Shown here one piece after another: positions 1-8,500 of a stretch of 16,825 nt of DNA (within the stretch, counting starts at the first letter, position 1; each line of letters opens with the position of its first letter). Origin of the DNA: Leptolyngbya sp. SIO4C5 (GTDB lineage: Bacteria > Cyanobacteriota > Cyanobacteriia > Phormidesmidales > Phormidesmidaceae). The notes under the pieces are model-generated. The model worked only from the letters and a program-made list of their open reading frames with translations, was not told where the DNA came from and did no database searches. The stretch covers positions 1 to 16,825 of the forward strand of contig JAAHIC010000018.1 of the NCBI GenBank assembly GCA_010671965.1, given 5' to 3'. The position numbers were made by a program, and so were the translations under genes.

Positions 1-3000
1 TGACTGCTGGGCCACAGTGGGTGTTTCAAACAAGCTGTGCAACGGCAAATCCACAGCAAAAGCCTGCCGCATGGCCGCAATCACCTGGGTTGCCAGCAGC
101 GAGTCCCCGCCTAGCTCGAAGAAGTGATCGTGAATGCCAATATTCGTAATGCCTAAATACTGCTGCCAAATCTCTGCCGTCTTTTGCTCAATTGGTGTTT
201 GGGGAGCTGCATAGGCTGTGCCCATTGGCGGTCGGGGATAGCTGGGCTGCTGGCTGTCAGGGGCAGGGGTAGAAGCCTGCTGCCAGTGCGCCGATTGCTT
301 TTGGGCCATGACCGCGGCTAAATCACGGGTAGAGATCAGCACCTGCGGCCAATTGGCTTGCAGTCCCCGCCGTAAGACCTCAATGCCTTCCTGCGGCGTC
401 AGTCCCCGCTGGGCTAGCGAATGGGGGCTGGTGGTTGCCGCGAGTGTGGGGGCTGAGCCAGCGAGTGTCTGAGCGGCAATCGCCTTTACTAAGCGGTGGT
501 CTGCCTGAGCAAAGCCAGTATCTGGCTTGACCTGGCGCATCGTGAACTCATTTATCGTGACCAACTCTCTGCCCTGCTCGTCCAAAAGTTGCACGTCAAA
601 GGTCAATGTTTCCGTGGGCGTCTCTGGCTGCGGGCATGCCTGAACATAGCTATAAATGTGGCTAGGCAACGATCGCTTCACGATTAATTGCCTGTAGGAA
701 AAGGGTAAATACACACCGCCATAAACCCGTCGCATAAAGCCTGTTGCTAAATCCAGCAGGGCCGGGTGCAGGCTGTAGGCGTCTAGATCATCTCTAAAGG
801 ACGCGGGCAGCTCTAAGGTGGCTAAGGCTTGGTGCTGCCCCACCTGAATCTGCTGCAAATTCGTCCAGCGCGGCCCAAATTCGGCCAGGCGCCCTGAACC
901 GGATGCTGCGGCTTCAGGGGCGATGACGATCGCTTGCTGCTGGCACTGGGCCGCGATCGCGGTGATGGACTGAGCGGGTAAATCCTGGGTCGCCGCCAAA
1001 CAACGGGCTTTGCCTTGCGCGTGGACTTGCCACTGATTTGCCCCCGTCGCCAAGCGGCTTTGAATCACGAATTCAATCGTCTCACCCTGCCGCTGCAGGT
1101 GGAGCTGTACCTGCTTGCTGCCCGTGTCCGCAACTTCTAGAGGACTGAGAAAATAGACATCCTGCAGGGCGATCGCGCCGACGGGGTGACAATAATCGGC
1201 GACGGCTGCGCGTGCCATCTCTAAGTAAGCCGTGCCGACTAACACGGCCGTTCCCTGAATGCGATGCTCACTCAGCACCCAGTCGTCTGCCACCGTTAGG
1301 GTGGTCATATAAACGGCCTGGTCAGCCGCTTCGAGCAGGCAGGTATCCAGCAGAGGATGGGCCACCGCCCTGCCAGGGGTGGCTGATTGCGCCAGGGGGG
1401 AGCGATCGCCCAGCCGGGCCGCCATGCCCACTTCCTGCCAAGCATCCCAGCTGAGCGACAGGGTCAATGGCCCGTCTGGGTCGGCATGGGCATGGGCAAA
1501 CGCATCCAGAAACGCATTAGCTGCGCAGTAATCAACCTGCCCGACACCGCCAATCACCGCATTTAAAGAGGAGCAGAGCACAAAGAAGTCTAGCGGTAAG
1601 TCCTGACAAACCTGATGCAGAATCAGCGTCCCCTTCACTTTGGGGGCTAAAACTGATTCAACGCCGTCCCGCGTTTTTCCCTGCATGACGCCACCACTAG
1701 GCAGACCTGCCGCGTGAATCACGCCGTGAATCGTGCCATAGCAGGCTAGGGACTGGGCGATCGCCTGCTGCATTTGGGCCGAATGGGTAACATCGGCGCG
1801 AATCACTAAAATCTCTGCTCCGGCAGCTTCTAACCGCTGCAGGTGTTGTATTTTTTGGCTGGTCTCGTCCTCTAGCCCTTGCTCCTCTAGCCACTGAGGC
1901 CAGTCCGCTTTAGCTGGAGCCGATCGCCCCAGCAAAATCAGGCGCGCCTGTACGGTCTTTGCCAGATATTCAGCGATCGCTAGCCCTATACCCCCCAGTC
2001 CGCCCGTAATTAGGTAGACGCCTTGCGATCGCAGTTGGGGAACCGTCTGGGTTTCGGGTAGCGGCAGGGGTTCAAAGACCTGAACCCAACGCTGCTGACC
2101 ACGATAGGCAACGCAGCGATCGCGCGGCTGAGCCTGTAGTTCAACCAGCAGCGTGCTGACAAGCTGCTGAAACTGGCGGCTGTCTAGCGCCGGCAGGCTG
2201 ACGTCAACACTGCGGCAGTTGAGCTGGGGGTACTCTTGCTCCATCACTCTGACAGGGCCGAGCAGGGTGGCCTTATCTGGACAGAGGCTGTCGGTTTCCA
2301 GCACCCGCTGCAGATGACTCGATATCACCGTCACTGGCAAGGGCTGATTGAGGCTGTGTCGACCCAGTGCCTGAGCCAGAAAGAGCAGGCTGTAAAAGCC
2401 GCGCGTTTGGCTATCGTCGAGGCAGTCGAGGGTGAGGCTGGCTGGCGCTGAGGCCGTTATCGTCCAACTGTGGACAATCTGCTCCGGCCAGCGATCGCTG
2501 GCCGAGAGCTCCTGCAGCAGCCGATCGTACTGCTCTGGCTGAGCTGGATTGAGCTGATAGGTAGCTTGGTCAAGCTGCTCAAATTTTTCGCCAAGCTGAG
2601 CAATTGTGACGCGGTGGCCTTGTTGCTGCAGGCGGTGGGCTAGCTGGTCGCCTAGCCCCAACTCGTCGGCAAAAACTAAGAAAGTTCCGGCCTCTAGGGG
2701 CTGTGGGCGCGTCAATACTGACTGCTGCCAAAGCGGCACATAAAACCAGTCGGCAATGTCGGCTTTTTTAGCCAGTGACGGCTGAGGGGTGCCGCTGGTA
2801 GCGGCAGGCTGACGGTCAATCCAATAGCGCTGTCGTTCAAAGGGATAGGTCGGTAGCGGCTGCCGCTGCCGCTGCTCCTGGCGATAAAACCCGGCCCAGT
2901 CAACGGTTCCGCCAGCCAGCCAGAGCTGCCCCAACGCCCGCAGCAGAACAGCCCGGTCGGCTGACTCGTCCTGGGGATGGCGCATCGAGGTTAAAACCAC

Positions 3001-5463
3001 AGCCTCTTTAGCGTGGTGCTTGGCGAAGGTGCTCAATGTCCGCCCTGGGCCAACTTCCAGCAAAACGCGAGCAGGTTGGCGCAGCACTTCGGTCAGCCCT
3101 TCACTAAAGAGCACAGACTGGCGTAAATGGCGTACCCAGTAGCCCGGATCGCTGGCTTCAGCCGGACGAATCCAGGTACCGCTAACATTCGACAGAAAAG
3201 GAAGCTGCGGTGTCTTCAAGTCAATAGTTTGTAGGGCAGCGGCAAAGGCATCCAGAATGGGGTCAACGTCAGCCGAGTGAAAGGCATGTCCCACCGCCAG
3301 TTGCCGACAGCGAATGCCCGCCTGGGTCAGGGCTGACTCAGCCTCAGCGATCGCCGCCGCCCGACCTGAAATTACGCAGTGGGAAGGGCTATTGTGACTG
3401 GCGATGGTTAAACGCTTTTCTAGGAAGGGCTGCAAGTCAGAGGGAGAAGCGTGCACCGACAGCATGGCCCCGGCTGGCAGCTGCTGCATCAGCCGACCTC
3501 TAGCGGCAATCAGGCCCAGCGCCTCCTCTAAAGTGAAAACGCCTGCCAGAGCGGCGGCAACATATTCTCCTAAACTGTGACCAATGCAGGCTTCTGGCTG
3601 CACCCCCCAGCTCATCCATAACTGAGCCAGCGCATATTCGATTGCAAAGAGGGCGGGCTGAGCGTAGCAGGTTTGGCCTAAGGTATCGGTGGCTGCCTGC
3701 TGGCTGGCCTCAGCCGAGGGATACAAAATCTCCCGCAAATCTAAGCCTAGATGGGGCTTAAGCAACTGACAGCATTGATCGAGCTGCTGGCGAAAGACTG
3801 GCTCAGTTTGATAAAGACCCCGGCCCATCGCCACATGCTGCGCCCCCTGTCCCGGAAACATAAAGACGACGGTAGGCGGCGAGCCGGAGGCATGATGATG
3901 GCTGAGGACATGCGGCGGCTCACCAGTCGATAGCTTTTGCACGGCCTCTGAAGTATTCTGGCAAACCACCATGCGGCGGTAATCGAAGGCTTTGCGACCG
4001 ACCTGTAGCGTATAGGCGACATCCGCTAGGTTAGGCTGGGCCTGCTGCAGATGGGTCGCTAAATTTTGGGTGGCGGTTTCTAGGGCTGAGGGCGTTTTAG
4101 CCGAGAGCAGCAGGAGCTGTTCAGGCCGGGAGGGCGCGGCAGCAGGCCGGGGCAGGGCTTCTTGCAGCACCACGTGGGCGTTGGTGCCACCCATGCCAAA
4201 AGAGCTAACCCCTGCCCGGCGCGGTGCCCCATTAGACGGCCACTCTGCGAGCTGAGTATTGACATAAAAGGGGCTGGATGCGAAGTCAATTTGGGGATTG
4301 GGCTGCTGGAAGTGGAGGCTAGGCGGAATCTGCCGGTGTTTTAGGGCCAGAACCGTTTTAATCAATCCGGCAATCCCTGACGCCGAGACCAAATGACCCA
4401 CATTGGTTTTCACCGACCCCAGGGCGCAAAAGCCGGTTTGGGTCGTGCCGGTGCGAAAGGCTTGGGTCAGGGCCTGGACTTCAATCGGATCGCCGATCGC
4501 TGTTCCCGTGCCGTGGGCCTCAATATAGCTGACGGTATCGGGGGTTACCCCTGCTGCGGACAGCGCTTCGACAATCACTTCTGCCTGTCCGGCCACGCTG
4601 GGAGCGGTATAGCTGACCTTTAAAGAGCCATCGTTATTAATGGCCGAGCCTTTGATGACTGCCTGAATACAGTCGCCATCGGCGATCGCCTCGGTTAAGC
4701 GCTTTAGCACCACAATGCCGACACCGCTGCCAAAAACGGTGCCCTGTGCCTGGGCGTCAAATGCGCGGCAGTGACCATCCGGCGAAAAAATATCGTCTTC
4801 TCGATAGCGATAGCCCGTCGTCTGCGGCATCTTGACAGAAACGCCGCCCGCCAGCGCCATGTCGCATTCCTGATTCAGTAAGCTCTGGCAGGCCACGTGT
4901 ACCGCCACCAGCGAGGTGGAACAAGCCGTCTGAACATTTAGGCTCGGCCCCTGCAGGTTGAGTTTGTAGGAGAGGCGCGTCGGCATAAAGTCTTTGCTGT
5001 TGCCGAAGGTAATCTGTTCCCCTAAATCCGCCATCAAATCCTGATGGGAATACAGGTTGATTAAATAGCTGTTCATATTGGCCCCGGCATAGACCCCAAT
5101 AGACCCCTGGGGCGCATAGCCTGCCGTTTCGAGAGCCTCCCAGGCACATTCCAAAAATAGGCGATGCTGGGGATCCATAATTTCAGCTTCTCGGGGAGAA
5201 ATGCCGAAGAACCCCGCGTCAAACCATTCAATGTCGTCTAGTTTGGCGCTGGCTTTGACATAGTGAGGCTGATTCCACTGGTCAGGCGTGACGCCAGCGG
5301 CCCGCAGAGTTTCCTCGCTGAGGAAGGAAATAGACTCAACGCCGTGCTGCAAGTTGTGCCAAAACTGCTCCAGCGTATTTGCCCCTGGAAAGCGTCCGGC
5401 CATGCCAATAATGGCAATGTCTAAATCGTCAATAGCGGTAGATAGTGTCTCAGCCCTGTTCAT
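1..5463 (-). CDS. Type I modular PKS, KS-AT-KR-DH-ACP, partial (runs off left edge)
   Basis: Extends a polyketide by one malonyl unit and probably reduces and dehydrates it to an enoyl thioester. The frame is open from ATG at 5463 to base 1 (1821 residues, no stop). The start is supported by a GAGGA ribosome site 7 bases upstream and by the usual short lead into the KS. KS: Cys181 in ACSTS, His317 in EAHGTGT, His357 in KTNVGHL. AT: Ser630 in GHSLGEY and HAFH ending at His729, which indicates malonyl-CoA. KR: TGGLGGIG at 1153-1160, Lys1275, Ser1299, Tyr1312, Asn1316, all intact. DH: His1400 and Asp1571. ACP: Ser1788 in ELGGDSL. The DH lies after the KR core, and residues 1682-1721 resemble the C-terminal end of a KR, so the DH seems inserted into the KR. 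It follows the KS-AT-KR-ACP gene by 82 bases and is probably the next module. What follows the ACP is not visible. Confidence 0.96.
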   Translation of the reverse strand, partial: MNRAETLSTAIDDLDIAIIGMAGRFPGANTLEQFWHNLQHGVESISFLSEETLRAAGVTPDQWNQPHYVKASAKLDDIEWFDAGFFGISPREAEIMDPQHRLFLECAWEALETAGYAPQGSIGVYAGANMNSYLINLYSHQDLMADLGEQITFGNSKDFMPTRLSYKLNLQGPSLNVQTACSTSLVAVHVACQSLLNQECDMALAGGVSVKMPQTTGYRYREDDIFSPDGHCRAFDAQAQGTVFGSGVGIVVLKRLTEAIADGDCIQAVIKGSAINNDGSLKVSYTAPSVAGQAEVIVEALSAAGVTPDTVSYIEAHGTGTAIGDPIEVQALTQAFRTGTTQTGFCALGSVKTNVGHLVSASGIAGLIKTVLALKHRQIPPSLHFQQPNPQIDFASSPFYVNTQLAEWPSNGAPRRAGVSSFGMGGTNAHVVLQEALPRPAAAPSRPEQLLLLSAKTPSALETATQNLATHLQQAQPNLADVAYTLQVGRKAFDYRRMVVCQNTSEAVQKLSTGEPPHVLSHHHASGSPPTVVFMFPGQGAQHVAMGRGLYQTEPVFRQQLDQCCQLLKPHLGLDLREILYPSAEASQQAATDTLGQTCYAQPALFAIEYALAQLWMSWGVQPEACIGHSLGEYVAAALAGVFTLEEALGLIAARGRLMQQLPAGAMLSVHASPSDLQPFLEKRLTIASHNSPSHCVISGRAAAIAEAESALTQAGIRCRQLAVGHAFHSADVDPILDAFAAALQTIDLKTPQLPFLSNVSGTWIRPAEASDPGYWVRHLRQSVLFSEGLTEVLRQPARVLLEVGPGRTLSTFAKHHAKEAVVLTSMRHPQDESADRAVLLRALGQLWLAGGTVDWAGFYRQEQRQRQPLPTYPFERQRYWIDRQPAATSGTPQPSLAKKADIADWFYVPLWQQSVLTRPQPLEAGTFLVFADELGLGDQLAHRLQQQGHRVTIAQLGEKFEQLDQATYQLNPAQPEQYDRLLQELSASDRWPEQIVHSWTITASAPASLTLDCLDDSQTRGFYSLLFLAQALGRHSLNQPLPVTVISSHLQRVLETDSLCPDKATLLGPVRVMEQEYPQLNCRSVDVSLPALDSRQFQQLVSTLLVELQAQPRDRCVAYRGQQRWVQVFEPLPLPETQTVPQLRSQGVYLITGGLGGIGLAIAEYLAKTVQARLILLGRSAPAKADWPQWLEEQGLEDETSQKIQHLQRLEAAGAEILVIRADVTHSAQMQQAIAQSLACYGTIHGVIHAAGLPSGGVMQGKTRDGVESVLAPKVKGTLILHQVCQDLPLDFFVLCSSLNAVIGGVGQVDYCAANAFLDAFAHAHADPDGPLTLSLSWDAWQEVGMAARLGDRSPLAQSATPGRAVAHPLLDTCLLEAADQAVYMTTLTVADDWVLSEHRIQGTAVLVGTAYLEMARAAVADYCHPVGAIALQDVYFLSPLEVADTGSKQVQLHLQRQGETIEFVIQSRLATGANQWQVHAQGKARCLAATQDLPAQSITAIAAQCQQQAIVIAPEAAASGSGRLAEFGPRWTNLQQIQVGQHQALATLELPASFRDDLDAYSLHPALLDLATGFMRRVYGGVYLPFSYRQLIVKRSLPSHIYSYVQACPQPETPTETLTFDVQLLDEQGRELVTINEFTMRQVKPDTGFAQADHRLVKAIAAQTLAGSAPTLAATTSPHSLAQRGLTPQEGIEVLRRGLQANWPQVLISTRDLAAVMAQKQSAHWQQASTPAPDSQQPSYPRPPMGTAYAAPQTPIEQKTAEIWQQYLGITNIGIHDHFFELGGDSLLATQVIAAMRQAFAVDLPLHSLFETPTVAQQS
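301..420 (-). other. KR C-terminal segment separated from its core by the DH
   Basis: Residues 1682-1721 of the left PKS read GLTPQEGIEVLRRGL followed by QVLISTRDLAAVM. This matches the closing part of KR domains. The same part of the neighbouring PKS (ATG at 10084) reads GMTPTEGVAIFDRLL then QIVVSTGALQPRI, and there it follows its KR core within about 60 residues. In this protein about 300 residues, mostly the DH, separate core and closing segment. Confidence 0.7.
514..1335 (-). other. DH domain (double hot-dog) placed after the KR core
   Basis: Approximately residues 1377-1650 of the left PKS. The first hot-dog begins with HPLL and carries the catalytic His1400 in SEHRIQG, followed by GTAYLEMA. 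The second carries SLHPALLD with Asp1571. Known DH domains have HxxxGxxxxP and HPxxxDxxxQ. Here the proline is Val1409 and the glutamine is a glycine, while the His/Asp pair is kept. Activity is therefore plausible but not certain. Usual modular order is KS-AT-DH-KR-ACP; here the DH follows the KR catalytic core directly. Boundaries are approximate. Confidence 0.85.
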
Positions 5464-5545
5464 TTCTCAATCCTCAATATCAGCCTGGCCTGCTCATCAA
5501 TCTGTGAGCGAAGCCGCGCGACTCTCAATAGTCTGGAAAAAGCAT
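5464..5545 (-). other. 82-base spacer between two PKS genes
   Basis: The longest gap in the window. Read on the minus strand it holds the GAGGA ribosome site near its end and a short inverted repeat, GCTCA...TGAGC, with an 8-base loop and no T-run. I see no convincing -10/-35 promoter and no intrinsic terminator, so read-through from the upstream PKS is the simplest reading. Confidence 0.5.
5471..5475 (-). promoter_or_regulatory. Ribosome binding site of the left PKS
   Basis: On the minus strand GAGGA lies 7 bases before the ATG at 5463. It fixes the start and shows that this gene can be translated independently of the PKS gene upstream. Confidence 0.75.
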
Positions 5546-8500
5546 CTATAGGCGTTGTTTTTGTCTAGCTCGGCGCTTCTGGCCGCGCGTCAGACTCGAT
5601 GCCAGCGGCGTCTTTTCGCTGTCGTCCTGTCTCAGGAGGGCCGTCAGCCTACTCACCGTCGGGCACTCATAGAGGTTGACGACCGAAATTTGGGCCTTCA
5701 ACCGCTGCTTCAGTTGCGCAACCACTTGAATACTGCTGAGCGAGTTGCCGCCGAGATCAAAAAAGTTGTCGTGCAGTCCAATCGACTCCACCCCTAAAAC
5801 CTGCTGCCAGATTGCTGCGATTGTCTGCTCAATTTGATGACGGGACGCTCCCTCTAGGCTCTGAGCGGCTGCCGCTGGCTGCGGTGTCCCTGGCCGAACA
5901 GAGGCTAGCTTGAGCCATTGGTCAATTCGGGGCTGCAAGGCCCCAGTCGAAACCACGATCTGAGCCAGCGCCTGGCGCGGTAACTGCAGCAGACGATCAA
6001 AAATCGCCACCCCCTCCGTGGGCGTCATCCCGTGTCCTAAGGTAGAACCTGCGATCGCCTGACCTGCTTGCGGCTCAATCTGCCAGGCATCCCAGTTAAT
6101 GCTCAGGATAGGAAAGCTGCCCCGACGGCGCTGCTGGTGAGCCAAAGCATCCATAAAGCTGTTGGCAGCGGCATAAGCGGCAAACCCCAGACCGCCCAGC
6201 ACCGACGCCAGCGAGGAAAAGAGTAGGCAAAAATCTAAAGCCTCATCCTGCAAAACCTGGGTCAGCAGGCGTGAGCCGTGCAGTTTTGCCTGGAACTGGC
6301 GCTGACAAGCTGCTGGGGTCAAATCTTGAATCCCGTAACGCTCATTGGCAATACCAGCGGCGTGGATGACGCCGTGAATCTGACCAAACTGCTGCTTTGC
6401 TTGAGTAACTGCCGTCTGCATTTGTGCTATGTCTGCCACATCGGCTGAAATCGTTAAAACCTCAGCTCCTAGCTGCTCTAGGCGCTGAATCTGCTGAATC
6501 CGGTGAGAGGTCAAGTCTGGTGCAGAATGGGTTTCGAGCCACTGCTGCCAGTGCGATCGCTCTGGTAGGCCAGAGCGACTGATGAGGACTAGCTTGGCAG
6601 CCGCTGTCTGCGCGATGTGCTGGGCCAGGATTAATCCCAGCTTGCCGAGTCCACCCGTGATAATATAAACGCCATTTTCTCTTAAAAAATATTGTGAATC
6701 ATTCTCATTAAAGGGAACGGCTTCAAAGGTTTGTACCCAGCGATGCTGACCGCGATAGGCCACGCTTAAATCGGCGGGAGCTGTTAGTTCACTCGTGAGC
6801 TGCTCAAGGAGCGATCGCTCTGATTCCTTCTGAGACTGGCTAATATCGACACTGTAGCAGGTGATATGGGGGTATTCTTGAGGAATGACCTTCGCCAGTC
6901 CCAAAGCAGTACTCGCTTCAGGGCAGAGCAGTTCGCCACCAGTGATATCGTAGGCGTTGTTAGTAATTATTGTCAATTGCACAGGGCTGGCAATTTTTTG
7001 CCGCCCAATAGCCTGGGTGAGGAATAGCAGGCTGTAAAAGCCGAGCTGATCTGAAGCAGCCGCTGCCGTCTCACACCAGCCGTGGGCGATCGCTTCAGGC
7101 ATTTGATCTGCTCTCGTCAGCGCCTGGATCAAGCTGTCATAGTCTGGCTGGTGCAGCGGATTCAGCACATAGTCCCCATCCCTGAGACGCTGAAACTGCT
7201 GGCCACAGGTGACCGTAATCACGGTTTTGCCCTGCTGTCTGAGCTGACGGGCGATCGCCTGTCCCCAGCCTTGGGCCTCAATCAGCAGCAGCCAGGTTTG
7301 GGGCTGGTTTGGAGATTGAGATCTGAGCAGCGCCAGAGGCGGCGTTTGCTTCCAGACAGGCAGATAGAACCAGTCCGTCAGGCTAGATTTTGGGATCGGG
7401 GGCGCAGCGGGCGTGGGGCTAGCTGCTGGCTGAGGTTCAACCCAGTAGCGCTGGCGCTCAAACGGATAGGTAGGTAAGGGGAGGCGCTGCCGCTGTTCGT
7501 GAGCCGAAAAGCGTGACCAGTCTACAGTAATGCCCAGCGACCACAGCTTACCAAGGGTCTGGAGAATAAAGGCCACGTCCGACTGCGACTCTTTGGGGTG
7601 GCGCAGAGAAGAGAGTGGGGGGAGGGCAGCGTCTGAGAAGGTTTGCTGGGCGAGGGTACTCAAGACCCTACCGGGACCGACTTCTAGAAAAATCGAGGCT
7701 GAGGCAGACTGTAAGGTGGCTATACCCTGGCTGAAACGAACTGGCTGCCGCAAATGCCTAGCCCAATAGCGTGGATTGGTCGCCTCTGCATCGGTAATCC
7801 AAGTGCCCGTGACGTTAGAGATGAACGGGATTTTGGGGGGCTGCAGGGCTATCTGCTGCACCTGGGTAACAAACGGCTCCAGAATGGGATCCATCAGCGC
7901 CGAGTGAAAGGCATGGGAGGTTTGTAAGCGACGGCAGTGAACTCCCTGGTGCGTCAGGCGATCGCTCAGCTCCTGTATCGCTTCATCGGTTCCAGAGAGA
8001 ACGCAGAGCTGCGGGGCGTTATGAACCGCAAAGCCAATCTTTTCGCTTAAGAACGGCTTTATCTCTGACTCTGACAGCGAGACGGCCAACATGCTGCCAG
8101 GCGGTAACTGCTGCATTAGCCGTCCCCGGATAGCCACCAGACGAAGCGCCGCTTCTAAACTAAACACGCCCGCCAAACAGGCCGCCACATATTCACCAAT
8201 GCTGTGACCAATCATGACTTGGGGGCAGACACCCCAGCTGATCCAGAGCTGAGCGAGCGCATACTCAACCACAAACAGGGCCGGCTGCGTATAGCGAGTT
8301 TGGGTCAAGAGCGCGTGCTCGGTGAATAAAATTTGGCGTAAATCGACGTCGAGATGGGGCTGTAGGAGCTGACAGCACCGATCAATCTGTTCGCGAAATA
8401 ACGATTCAGAGGCATAAAGACCCCGTCCCATATCCCCATACTGGGATCCCTGACCGGGAAACATAAACGCTAACTGCGGAGCAGAGGCCGCCTGCTGCGT

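Noticed and set aside
514..1335. The post-KR hot-dog domain as a pyran synthase
   Set aside because: Pyran-synthase domains typically lack the catalytic aspartate, which is present here (Asp1571). Kept only as a minor alternative.
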